From the NCBI GenBank assembly GCA_023702235.1, contig JAMQCR010000002.1, positions 124,001-188,000 of the forward strand: a stretch of DNA of 64,000 nt, given 5' to 3'. This document shows positions 19,567 to 28,201 of the stretch, one piece after another. Every line of letters begins with the position of its first letter. Within the stretch, counting starts at the first letter, position 1. This stretch comes from Neobacillus pocheonensis. Its GTDB lineage: Bacteria; Bacillota; Bacilli; Bacillales; Cytobacillaceae. Below the pieces are notes generated by a model. It saw only the letters and a list, made by a program, of their open reading frames with translations, had not been told where the DNA came from and made no database searches. Position numbers and translations under genes: made by a program.

Positions 19567-20259
19567 TTAATATATACTTTCTAATTCTTCACGAACATCA
19601 ATACGTGTTAAAAATTCGCTTTTATAGTGAGAAAATTGAAGCTTATGAAGCTTTTTATAAAAATCTTTATACATGTCTATAGATCTTCTGTATTCCTCTT
19701 TTAATTCCGAGGAAAGCTCAAAGTTATATTTCTTTTTAAATACCAATGCTCTCAATAAATTTAATTCTTTTTGAGGATTATCCTTTAAAACTACTTTAAT
19801 TTGTTTATTCTCTAGTGACCACTTTAAAGCGTCATCGTATAAAGTATCTTGGTTAAAGTTATATACTATTCCATCAACACTCAGGAAGACTGATTTAGCT
19901 AGATTTTCCTCGGCTGCTGATAATTTATTTTCTTTAAAAGCCCATGTATTTTCCAAATTCCATAAATCAAATTCTATATTTTCGATTTTAACTTTATATC
20001 CACCAAAGCGATTTCTTCTATAAGTATGTTTTTCCACAAAATTTTCAAATAACTCTTCATTTCTAAAATTAAGTTTAACTGCAATATCGAAATCCCTAGG
20101 CATATTTCTGTATTCATTATGCAGATAGTAATCTCTTATTGCCCCTCCAAAAAATAACAATTCTCCTATTTCTGAAAGACTTTTAATGAACGTTAAAGAA
20201 TTGGGATAATCACGCAACAAATTAAATATCTCTGCCTTTATTGTTGTCTCTGAGCCCAT
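19567..20259 (-). CDS. Small nucleotidyltransferase (poly(A) polymerase / NT-beta head fold)
   Basis: The protein is 230 residues. The hallmark is LLFFGGAIRDYYLHNEYRNM followed by PRDFDIAV: a GG motif at 38-39 and catalytic D56-x-D58, with a third carboxylate at D98 in IEFDLWNLENTW. This is the head domain of poly(A)-polymerase/CCA-type nucleotidyltransferases. There is no RNA-binding C-terminal domain and the length is far below tRNA-processing enzymes. The ATG at 20259 is preferred (GGGTGA 6 bases upstream) over a TTG six codons earlier. It begins 34 bases after the dGTPase stop, so the two are surely one operon. The target nucleotide or protein is unknown; toxin-like modification of tRNA or a partner is possible. 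Confidence 0.75.
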   Translation of the reverse strand: MGSETTIKAEIFNLLRDYPNSLTFIKSLSEIGELLFFGGAIRDYYLHNEYRNMPRDFDIAVKLNFRNEELFENFVEKHTYRRNRFGGYKVKIENIEFDLWNLENTWAFKENKLSAAEENLAKSVFLSVDGIVYNFNQDTLYDDALKWSLENKQIKVVLKDNPQKELNLLRALVFKKKYNFELSSELKEEYRRSIDMYKDFYKKLHKLQFSHYKSEFLTRIDVREELESIY

Positions 20260-20293
20260 ATTATTCACCCATTCCAAATATCATTAATAATAA

Positions 20294-21704
20294 TTAGGGC
20301 AATTTTACACCCAATAGTTTCTGATGTAAACTTACCGCATATGAATCAGTCATTCCTGAAATAAAATCTGTAATTAACAATAGTCGATTATATAAAGATA
20401 AGTCTTCAAATTTTATATTAGGAAGTCCATTGCTGTCAAGAGATTGTATATGCCTGAAATTCTCTGAAATAAGGTGAAAAAGCTTATCTTTCTTTAATTT
20501 TGTTTTTGGTTTTTTATCAATATTGACTACAGCATCTACAAATAAATCCAGAAGATCCGTTATTACTCTATCCCCTACTAGTTCTAGTGTAATAACTTCA
20601 TGATCACTATAACAATATTTGCGAGATATTTGTTGTAATAACTTTTCCAAATCTTTCGCAGTGGAAAACTCTAAAAGCGTTCCCTCAAAAGAACCTGTCA
20701 TTATATCCTCGTACCTATTTTTAAAAACTTCAATAACTGCATTAATCATTATCCCCTGTGCAACAACCTTAAAATTTTGAACATTTACAAGGTCTTTGTT
20801 AGGGACTTTATTTTTTATTGCTTGTTCCCTATACTTTTTTAAGGTATTGTATGCATAACTATAATTTGTCTCAAGAAAACCAGAAATCTCTTCATAAGCA
20901 TTTTCCCAGTCAACAATACCCTTTTTAACTCCATCTTCAACATCAGCCGTTAAATATGCAATATCATCTGCTGCTTCCAATATGTATGTAGCAGGATGTC
21001 TTCTTTCTCCAATTCCAACCTCTTTATGTAAATCTTCATATAAATCTTTCTCTGAATAAAAATAGCCAAATTTCTTTTTGTCTATTGCTTTTGGATGATC
21101 AGATGCCCATGGGTATTTCATTAAGGTAGCAAGAGTACCATAAGTAAAATTAGCACCATATTGATCATTAAGAAACTGCAATTTGGTCAAAATTCTAATA
21201 GCTTGTGCATTGCCTTCAAAATATCTAAAATCATTTTTTTGCTGGTGATTTAATGGACTAAACCCTTTTGATTCATATGAATTCTCTATTTTTTGAAAAA
21301 CATCACTTTCAAACCATTTATCGAACCAATTCCTAATAATATCTTCTCCATAATGTCCAAAAGGCGGATTTCCCAGATCGTGTACCAAACAAGAAACCTC
21401 AACTAGTGATGCTAATTCCTTAGCTTCCCAAAAGTGTTTAAACTTTTTTTCTTCTACTAACCATGTCCCAATGTTCCAGGCCATTGATCGACCTAGGGAA
21501 GCAACCTCCATTGAGTGTGTTAATCTTGTTCTAGTAAAGTCGTTTTCTTGTAGTGGAAATACCTGTGCCTTATCTTGAAGTCTTCTTAAAGACGAAGAAT
21601 AAATTATGCGATCATAATCCTTATCAAATTCGTTACGATGGGCCATCGTTACCGATCTGTCTTTTTTTATTTAGTAAGTAATCCCAATTCATTTTTGTAC
21701 TCAT
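20294..21704 (-). CDS. HD-domain dGTPase-like deoxynucleotide triphosphohydrolase with apparent N-terminal frameshift
   Basis: The main frame contains HRNEFDKDYDRIIYSSSLRR, RTRLTHSMEVASLGRS, CLVHDLGNPPFGHYGE (HD metal site) and ILEAADDIAYLTADVEDGV, all dGTPase signatures. These enzymes remove triphosphate from dNTPs, and several act as antiphage dNTP-depleting proteins. The longest uninterrupted frame begins at 21646, but that ATG lacks a ribosome site. A canonical start lies at 21704 (GGAGG, 6-base spacer) and encodes MSTKMNWDYLLNKKRQIGND, the normal dGTPase N-terminus. It is one base out of frame, the extra base being in GGCCC near 21640. Either a recent mutation or a sequence error is present. 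The neighbour is a nucleotidyltransferase, convergent with the Avs-like gene. Confidence 0.8.
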
Positions 21705-21929
21705 TAGTAGCCTCCAAATTTTATTATTATAGATTACAATTTTTATTAACTTAAAACCATTACATCACTATTATTCTTGATATTCAATACCTGTTTTCGA
21801 GTTGTTTGCCATCTTACAAGTTTTTACTTACGTCGAATAATAATGTTAAAATGCTCTGTTTTCTCTCAACTATAAGTTAATCTCTTTATTACCAATTATT
21901 AGGTATTAATGCATTATCAGCCCTCCTCG

Positions 21930-22356
21930 TTATCAGCTTACAATGTTGAGTTATATCTATTTTAGAATGAACTTAGGTGCTTCCTCTAAGCTTGTTAGCT
22001 CTCATACGCCTTTAACGTATCATGGATTTTTATATTAGTTATTCTTACTCACCCACGGCTAATAGGTGTATTTGCATCCTCACCATATTCATTCAACTCA
22101 AGCATCATGAACTACACCACTCCCTCGAGTAGGGTTTCGGCAGCCAAACTGCTACGGTAGTTTCTCACGCCTTTTCACCGAGCTTATAACACTATCATTC
22201 TTACTAAATCCAATGCTATTTGGCTAAGAGAGAACCTTTCAGAGCGTTACCCCATCATTTGATTCTTCGATATAACCCTTCAGTTCCGAGAGGAACTGCC
22301 TGGGCTTTACCTGAAGATTGTAACCAATCTCAATTTAAACCAGGAACATTTCGCAC
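21930..22356 (-). ncRNA. Group II intron-like 5' RNA domains, no reverse transcriptase
   Basis: On the minus strand a GTGCG start at 22356, the consensus 5' end of group II introns, is followed by the hairpins GATTGGTTACAATC (22316-22329) and CAGTTCCTCTCGGAACTG (22281-22298). About 350 bases of GC-richer, stem-forming, stop-filled DNA follow. This resembles domain I onward of bacterial class-B introns. A GAGGAGGG-ATG near 21917, where the intron protein would start, reads only two codons. No reverse transcriptase and no domain V were found before the dGTPase gene. It is probably a truncated intron; another structured RNA serving the defence genes is possible. Confidence 0.5.
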
Positions 22357-22629
22357 AACTAAACTACCCCGGTAGATGGATTCCTTTACCAACCAAAAAG
22401 TCGTGGAGTCAGTCTAAAAGTTGTAAGTTTAGTACACTCCAAAAATATCATATTTTTCCTTTCTTTTCTTTCTCGTTTCCTATCTAAAAGATAGTCTAAA
22501 ATAAATGTACAGGAAGTTATATATCTTTTAGACGGGCATAGCCTGCCAGTGTTTCTTAAGCAAGCGTTTCGGTTTTGTTTCTCGCGTTCGCGTTGATCCG
22601 ATTGGGCTGAAATAACTTGGGATTAACGG

Positions 22630-22746
22630 ATGAAATCGAAAAAGACAGCAACATGCTTACTATATGATGCCATTGAATACCGATTGAATAAGTATACAGA
22701 CATCATTACGGAAAATGATGTTAATAAATTTCGTTCGACAAAATAA
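22630..22746 (+). CDS. Very small open frame, unrecognised
   Basis: The frame has 38 codons: MKSKKTATCLLYDAIEYRLN, then KYTDIITENDVNKFRSTK. Composition looks coding, but there is no clear ribosome site. It may be the tail of a lost gene. Confidence 0.2.
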   Translation: MKSKKTATCLLYDAIEYRLNKYTDIITENDVNKFRSTK

Positions 22747-22771
22747 AAACCCCTCAATGTGAGAGGCAAAT

Positions 22772-23770
22772 CTAACCGTGATACCAACCTGTTTTACAGT
22801 TAATCGTGACAAGCTCAATCCAGTTGCCTTTTCCATTTTGTTGGACATACATGGTGTAAAATCCCGGAGAACCATTTTTGCTAGAGCCAGATAATTCGAC
22901 TAATTTGATTTTATCACTTTTTGAAACATATCCATTGGCATATACACTATTAATCACGTTTGACTTTATTCCTGGTGCCCAATTATATGGATCTGTAAAC
23001 TTTAGTTGAGATGTTATGACATAGGCATATTGGTTATTGAATAGGATTTTTGACCAGCCAAATTGCATGGCACCAATCCAGTTTTCCTGATCCCAACCGA
23101 CCGCTACCCCGCCATATACTTTCACTAATTGCCCTGGTTTAATGACCCCTAATGTTTTATACGATGTTCCGGGGGAAGATTTTACAACCAGAGTTTGAGC
23201 TGCATAGGCTTTGTCTTCATCCATACTTCCCGATGCATTCTTTTGGAATGTAAATTCGATAATCTGTCCTTTTGGAACTGTACCATCAGCTAAGTATTTG
23301 TTGTAAGCCTCACCTTCAGCAGTTATACCTTCAAAATCACTGCCATCTCTTTTCAATAACAAAGCGTGTTGCTGCTTGCCTTCATTATTTTTTATCGTTA
23401 CAACAGTATACCCATGAGGATCTTTATTTTTAGCGATTACATAAGAAAAATGATACACGTAATTGACTGTTAATTGCCCATTGTTAAAGTACCAAGTACT
23501 ACTTACACCATCCTGTTTTCCCTTTGCCATCCAAACACCACTGATATTATCACTCGCCTGTGATACTTCTGAAGATGTTGAACTTTTAGGTTGTGATGTC
23601 TTTACTGCCGGTTTTGTTTTTTGTTCTGAACTTTGTGCGGAAGTCTCTGTCGTTTTTGTTTTTTGTTCCGAACTTGGTGTGGAAATTTTAGTTGATTCAT
23701 TAGGCGTTTTTCCACATCCAGAAAGCACTACCCCAAGAAGAACTACCCAAACAACTATTATCTTTTTCAT
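22772..23770 (-). CDS. Secreted lipoprotein with SH3-like C-terminal region
   Basis: This is a 332-residue lipoprotein. The signal peptide MKKIIVVWVVLLGVVLSGCG carries an LSGC lipobox, so Cys19 is lipidated after cleavage. A Ser/Thr/Lys linker with a repeated SSEQKTK unit (about residues 20-75) follows. The next domain has ISGVWMAKGKQDGVSSTWYF. A region with TLVVKSSPGTSYKTLGVIKP resembles a bacterial SH3 domain that would contact peptidoglycan. The C-terminal part repeats GYVSKSDKIKLVELSG. The long G-run before the ATG acts as ribosome site. The function is unknown, probably at the membrane-wall interface. It stands alone. Confidence 0.7.
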   Translation of the reverse strand: MKKIIVVWVVLLGVVLSGCGKTPNESTKISTPSSEQKTKTTETSAQSSEQKTKPAVKTSQPKSSTSSEVSQASDNISGVWMAKGKQDGVSSTWYFNNGQLTVNYVYHFSYVIAKNKDPHGYTVVTIKNNEGKQQHALLLKRDGSDFEGITAEGEAYNKYLADGTVPKGQIIEFTFQKNASGSMDEDKAYAAQTLVVKSSPGTSYKTLGVIKPGQLVKVYGGVAVGWDQENWIGAMQFGWSKILFNNQYAYVITSQLKFTDPYNWAPGIKSNVINSVYANGYVSKSDKIKLVELSGSSKNGSPGFYTMYVQQNGKGNWIELVTINCKTGWYHG

Positions 23771-24129
23771 TTACATTACCCCCCCTTTTATATAGAATGT
23801 TTTTTCTTTATTTTAACATTTCTGGTTCAATTAAACTGCCACGTTAGTGTAAGTGAAACACTTCAAAAAAGATTTTTAATCAGTATTCTTACTCTTTCGG
23901 TTTCCTCGCCCGTTTGCTAAATAAATTTAAAAAGCACTCTTTAGCTATCTGTTAATTTTAGGTTTATAAAAAAGGCCCCTTAAACGTCCGTTTATGGAAC
24001 TATTAATCTCTTTATCAAAAAACAGCCTTTTTCTGCCTATTCATAGCCCAAAACTCATTTCCAAAAACAAAGTAACATTTTTGATATTCAACACCGTCTA
24101 TGGTGCTGAAATGGAGGTATAAACAAATA
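23771..24129. other. Intergenic stretch without a gene
   Basis: It contains a dispersed CTGCCACGTTAGTGTAAGTG motif near 23835 resembling one near 2395. Nothing else recognisable was seen. Confidence 0.4.
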
Positions 24130-24202
24130 GTGATTTTTGGTTATGCAAGGGCTAGTACAGAGGAACAGATCCTAGATATGCAGATTGATGCATGTTCAAA
24201 TA
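24130..24202 (+). pseudogene. N-terminal scrap of a serine recombinase
   Basis: GTG then IFGYARASTEEQILDMQIDA, the catalytic-Ser motif (Y-A-R-x-S) of small serine resolvases. GGAGG lies upstream. The frame is cut after about 24 codons where it meets the 3' end of the opposite-strand recombinase. Confidence 0.6.
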
Positions 24203-24230
24203 AAAAAGCCCTCACACATGTTGAGGGCTC
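24203..24230 (-). terminator. Terminator overlapping the recombinase stop codon
   Basis: GCCCTCA and TGAGGGC form a stem with a 7-base loop, followed by TTTTTTATTTG on the minus strand. The stop TGA is part of the stem. Confidence 0.8.
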
Positions 24231-24827
24231 AATGTTTCTTCATATTCCTTTACTATCCGGTAAAATGTACTCCTAGGAACGTTAACCTTCTTCATAGCCT
24301 CAACTGCTGTTATCTCATTATCTTTCCATTGTTTGTATGCTTGTTCAAACTCTTGAGTAATTTCAGTTTTTGGTCTGCCCAGGTGTTTCCCTTGAGCTTT
24401 TGCTACCGCAATCCCCTCAGCCTGCCTTGTCTTGATTTCCTCACGTTCTTTTTCGGCGAATGCAGTAAGAAGAGTCAAAATGATTGTTTGTATTGCTCGC
24501 TTCATAACATCGTCATGTTCATTGCTGGTGTTAATCATAGGCTCCTTTATGAAAAGCAGCTGCACTCCATTTTCTACAAACCATTTATATTCCTTCATTG
24601 TGTCATCCATATGCCGTCCCATCCGAGTAATGGAATCAAATACAACCGTATCCCCTTCACGCACCATTTGTTTTAATAATTGATACTGAGGACGTTCAAA
24701 GTTTTTACCACCTGCCTTTATCAATAAATATATCCCGTTCTTCAATTCCTTCCTTCCTCATAGTCTCCATTTGCCTCGCTTCGTTTTGTTCTTTTGATGA
24801 TACACGGACATAACCGAATATTTTCAT
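24212..24827 (-). pseudogene. Serine recombinase (resolvase family), frameshifted
   Basis: The N-terminus from the ATG at 24827 reads MKIFGYVRVSSKEQNEARQM (catalytic Ser10) and continues to RDIFIDK. One extra G near 24717 then shifts the frame. The rest follows in the next frame: GKNFERPQYQLLKQMVREGD, the TRMGRHMDDT loop, KEREEIKTRQAEGIAVAKAQ, and a C-terminal Hin-type HTH (EAMKKVNVPRSTFYRIVKEY). Removing one base gives a normal resolvase of about 200 residues. Similar but further decayed recombinases lie at 30.4, 33.7 and 48.8 kb. No inverted repeats or target site were identified. Confidence 0.8.
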
Positions 24828-25050
24828 ATGTATCAAATCTACCTTTCTATGGAATATCTGTTATTTATTGCATTAACTATATATCAACCTATCTCAGAAG
24901 GTCAATCATAATTTTGGGATATCCCAAAAATGTTTTTTATAACCTTTTAAGACTACAAGAACGTTGATTTTATAGGGAGCATGTAACCATCCCGAAAGGT
25001 GTACCTTTTGAAACACCCGAAAATTTGTAAAGGTCAATGTAAATTAATAA

Positions 25051-25086
25051 ACGTCTGTAAAAGATTTTCGTAGCCTTTACAGACGT
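25051..25086. terminator. Perfect 11-bp inverted repeat
   Basis: ACGTCTGTAAA and TTTACAGACGT are separated by 14 bases and followed by AAAATAAG. It may be a terminator remnant or a protein-binding palindrome. Confidence 0.4.
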
Positions 25087-25184
25087 AAAATAAGGGTTAG
25101 TTTATAAATCCTTAAAGGTATATCTTTACAAACTATTTATAAAACTGATAAAAATTCAGAATGGAAAATTATAGAATTGTATTA

Positions 25185-25201
25185 TACACTATAATAGTGT
25201 A
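25185..25201. promoter_or_regulatory. Palindromic operator candidate overlapping the DinB promoter
   Basis: TACACTATAATAGTGTA is a perfect palindrome with 8-bp arms that includes a TATAAT -10 box. It ends 11 bases before the AGGAGG of the DinB-family gene. Confidence 0.55.
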
Positions 25202-25226
25202 AATATTTAAATAGGAGGAACTATTC

Positions 25227-25736
25227 ATGTTTTTAACTATTGATGGGTTTGTCAAGGCTTGGGAGTTCGAAAGTACTTCAACGCAAAAAATGCTTGACGT
25301 TTTAACCGATGAATCTTTGAAGCAATCCGTTAAACCTAATGATCGTACCCTAGGTGGTATTGCTTGGCATATTGTCACTGCCCTTCAGAGTTTTATGGGA
25401 CAAACAGGTTTAACCTTTGAAGCACCATCTCATCATGCTACCGTTCCTACTACAGCAAACGAAATCGCAGATACTTACCGCCAAGCTAGCCAATCCTTAA
25501 TCAAAGCTATTAAAACACAATGGACAGATGAAACCCTAACGGAATCTTGTAACATGTTTGGACAATTCGAATGGGCAAAAGGATTTAGCCTTTCTATACT
25601 TATAAATCATCAAATCCATCATCGTGGACAAATGACCATCCTTTTGCGCCAAGCAAACTTAATCGTTCCAGGGGTATATGGTCCTGCTAAAGAAGAATGG
25701 AGCCAAATGGGTATGGAAGCTCCTGCAATTTTATAA
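25227..25736 (+). CDS. DinB-family protein
   Basis: This 169-residue four-helix-bundle DinB/YfiT-like protein has the usual three metal-binding histidines: LGGIAWHIVTALQ, and ILINHQIHHRGQMTILLRQA near the C-terminus. Family members include thiol-dependent transferases and DNA-damage-induced proteins of unknown activity. AGGAGG lies 8 bases upstream. A palindrome covering the -10 box suggests repression by a small dimeric regulator. A terminator follows, so the unit is monocistronic. It appears intact. Confidence 0.85.
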   Translation: MFLTIDGFVKAWEFESTSTQKMLDVLTDESLKQSVKPNDRTLGGIAWHIVTALQSFMGQTGLTFEAPSHHATVPTTANEIADTYRQASQSLIKAIKTQWTDETLTESCNMFGQFEWAKGFSLSILINHQIHHRGQMTILLRQANLIVPGVYGPAKEEWSQMGMEAPAIL

Positions 25737-25770
25737 GGGTAGTACCAACCTTTTTTACGAAAAAAGAAGA

Positions 25771-25812
25771 AGCCGGTTTTTCCAACGATTAAGAAGGAAT
25801 AACCGGTTTTTA
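25771..25812 (+). terminator. Terminator of the DinB-family gene
   Basis: CCGGTTTTTCC pairs with GGAATAACCGG with one mismatch, followed by TTTTTATAT. Confidence 0.75.
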
Positions 25813-26073
25813 TATATTAAAAGAATCCGATGTTAAGTTATATGATGAGTATCTATGGTTACAAAACATATAAAATGATAGGATTAAATGACATTATACA
25901 GCAACCTTGGGATTCCTAATAGGATGATCGAGGTCGCTTACTGTTGTTTTGTGTGCTTTTCCAAGTTTACATAAAATCCGTTATTGGTAGTTATAGCAAA
26001 TATTCCTGATTGATTCAGCTTGAAAGTGAGGAAGTGTATAAAACAATATTAGTCCGTTTATCGGTAGTGGTCA

Positions 26074-26304
26074 TTAAAATATGTGGTTAATCTGAATCAA
26101 GCTCCATATTTCTACAATGGATTTTCCGTCTAATTTAACTTTATTAAGTATATCCTCTTCACCGTCATTCGAAATTTTACTTGAAGCATCTTGAACCTTC
26201 CAAAATCCCCAGTTGCTAATGCAATAACGCTCATCCTCGTACATAAAATGCATCGTTTTCCCCATCTTTAAATCTTCCAGAAATTCTTTATAAGAATAGT
26301 CCAT
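26074..26304 (-). CDS. Small acidic protein, unrecognised
   Basis: The 76 residues begin MDYSYKEFLEDLKMGKTMHF with a later RYCISNWGFWKVQD. They show alternating strands, no membrane segment, and a Trp-rich centre followed by an acidic stretch. AAGGAG lies about 10 bases before the ATG. The family is not recognised. It is flanked by long AT-rich gaps on both sides. Confidence 0.5.
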   Translation of the reverse strand: MDYSYKEFLEDLKMGKTMHFMYEDERYCISNWGFWKVQDASSKISNDGEEDILNKVKLDGKSIVEIWSLIQINHIF

Positions 26305-26532
26305 TACATATATACTCCTTACAAACTTTTTAGAATTTATAGTTTAACATGAATTAAGCAGTGTATACCGTATTCACGTCAGGTTACCATAACATCATGG
26401 TATGATTTTATGGTACAGAAGGTTATTTTTTGTAAGGTATTTGGTAACCTGTAAACCTATCAGGTACATTCTCCATCGAAGTATGATTTACAAAAAAAAT
26501 TGTTTTGAGAATAGATTTATCGAACGATTTAT

Positions 26533-26770
26533 TTATGTCTCATTATCACAATACTCAACTATATCCCCATAGGGAATAAAAGCTGTATCTGGATAAAGTT
26601 CTTTTAAGGCCTTTACCATCTTTTTGTCTATCGTGTGATATGAGAAATTCCATAGTTGTCATTGTAATTCTGACTGTTGTTTTCTGCAGCAAAAGTTGGG
26701 AATCCACCACCTATTACGAAGGCAGTTGTTCGTTTTAAACCTTTTTGAAATTTATTTTCTTGTTATTCAT
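26533..26770 (-). pseudogene. Broken small secreted protein, unrecognised
   Basis: GAGG precedes an ATG at 26770 (MNNKKINFKK). A frameshift follows, then LKRTTAFVIGGGFPTFAAEN resembles a signal peptide, and NSQNYNDNYGISH follows. A second frameshift leads to TIDKKMVKALKELYPDTAFI and PYGDIVEYCDNET before the stop. Two small repairs would give about 85 residues. No family is known to me. Confidence 0.4.
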
Positions 26771-27281
26771 ACATTCGTTCCTCTTCGCGAAGCCTTATTT
26801 TGTTTCATTAAACGTAAATCAACAGAGAAATATTTCAAACTTCAAACATTAGTGATTGCGAAATAGGGACCGGTTCCAACAAGAGATTACTATACTTTGA
26901 TAATTTGTTCCCGTCAAACAGGTAAAATGTAATATTGACACCTATTATTCATTCTATAATAAAAGATAACCATGATGAAAGTCCTCTTTTTACTTTCAAC
27001 TATTTACATTCGTTTTGTTAAAATAATAACGCTTTAGATACTCTTTTGGCGCAAAGGTAATATTAATCTTCAGATGTATATTTCTTTTTTATAAAAATAC
27101 CATAAAATAAAATAGGTCAAAAGAGTTGGTTAAAAAAAGAGAAAACAATTCCATTAGCACATTAAAATATAATATGTTTTAAAATATTAGGGTTGGTACT
27201 TGCATAGCTGTGACCAATAGAAGGAATTATTTAACATATGTAGAATATTTAAGGATAGGTCAATTAAAAGGGGGATTTTGA
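26771..27281. other. AT-rich gap without a supported gene
   Basis: No open frame with a ribosome site and no strong hairpin was seen. Confidence 0.4.
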
Positions 27282-27422
27282 ATGGATTTTTCAGTTTTCG
27301 AAGCTTGGTTGCATTATCTCTTGTTGACTATGAGTGGATGTTTAATTCTCTCCTTCCTATTGTTATTTATATCCAATAAGTATATAAAAAAGAAATTTGA
27401 TCAAATAGAACAAAATGATTAA
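27282..27422 (+). CDS. 46-residue single-pass membrane protein
   Basis: MDFSVFEAWLHYLLLTMSGC and then LILSFLLLFISNKYIKKKF form one long hydrophobic helix with a basic cytoplasmic tail ending QIEQND. AAGGGGG lies 7-8 bases before the ATG. The topology suggests N-out, C-in. A hairpin lies 60 bases downstream. The function is unknown. Confidence 0.5.
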   Translation: MDFSVFEAWLHYLLLTMSGCLILSFLLLFISNKYIKKKFDQIEQND

Positions 27423-27481
27423 CTCAATGGAATATAAACAAGTTAAATAATGAAATTTATTTTTCAAACAGAACAAGAAAA

Positions 27482-27510
27482 TCCATCTTGAGGAGAACCT
27501 CCAAGATGGA
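27482..27510. terminator. Hairpin terminator candidate
   Basis: TCCATCTTG with CAAGATGGA, extended by GGAG/CTCC with a bulge. A-rich flank on one side and little U-tract. Confidence 0.45.
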
Positions 27511-27616
27511 AATCATACCGTAACTTTTTCTATTAAGTAAATACACATAAATGATAGATTCAAGTTTTTTTCGTTTGCATATGTATGTAGTGAAAAAATA
27601 AAAGAAGGGTGATAAA

Positions 27617-27835
27617 ATGGCTGGTAATAAACTTTGGTCTCCGCAAGAAGATGAATTGATCGACAATACCATTATCAATCTTCCACATCGCACAGAAATC
27701 GAAATTTCAGCAATTTTGTTTGGGCATCCTTTGTTAAAAAAGAGAACCTCATCTGGGCTGCTTCAACATGTAGAGCAACGACGCAGTAAGTTAAAGAAAA
27801 CCAAAGCCAAAACTAAAACAAAAAAAGTGGTATAG
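27617..27835 (+). CDS. Small basic protein with Myb/SANT-like N-terminus
   Basis: The protein is 72 residues. MAGNKLWSPQEDELIDNTII resembles the first helix of Myb/SANT-like DNA-binding domains. A second helical part (EISAILFGHPLLKKRTSSGL) follows, with a Lys-rich tail (SKLKKTKAKTKTKK). AGAAGGGTGA lies upstream of the ATG. DNA binding is likely from charge and motif but unproven. It is not in an operon. Confidence 0.5.
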   Translation: MAGNKLWSPQEDELIDNTIINLPHRTEIEISAILFGHPLLKKRTSSGLLQHVEQRRSKLKKTKAKTKTKKVV

Positions 27836-27951
27836 AAGTAGGGTATTTTTGCATCCCCCCGAAAAGGTTTATTATGAAATCCCTTCTGGGGTACGGTAAA
27901 GATTCGTGGATTGAGGGCCATCAGAGGAGTAAATACCATTTAAGCAATTTT

Positions 27952-28003
27952 GATAAATATTTATGGACTGAATGGAAAACTGTTCAGTCCATAAATATTT
28001 ATC
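27952..28003. repeat. Perfect 21-bp inverted repeat
   Basis: The arms at 27952-27972 and 27983-28003 are fully complementary, with a 10-base loop. They contain GGACTGAA/TTCAGTCC beside an AT-rich ATAAATATTTAT part. Only a short T/A flank is present, so it is not a typical terminator. Confidence 0.7.
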
Positions 28004-28008
28004 TTACT

Positions 28009-28028
28009 CCATTAAAGCGCCCGATTGC
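28009..28028. repeat. Short dispersed repeat copy A2
   Basis: Identical 20-mer to 10636-10655, here 5 bases after the 21-bp inverted repeat. Confidence 0.6.
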
Positions 28029-28201
28029 TGAAAAACAAGGTATTGCATAATTTGATTATTATACCTAACTTGTGAAACGGTTCACCGCACCTTTCAAATT
28101 GGCGGTTTCTTTTCATCACGACAAATTGGTTTTTAAAATCCAGAAACTGGCCTTGATTCCACTATAAAGGATCTATTTAATTCTGTTACATAAAACTGCA
28201 T

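Noticed and set aside
19567..22356. dGTPase and nucleotidyltransferase as cargo inside domain IV of a group II intron
   Set aside because: No domain V or VI was found after the nucleotidyltransferase on that strand, so a complete intron is not supported.
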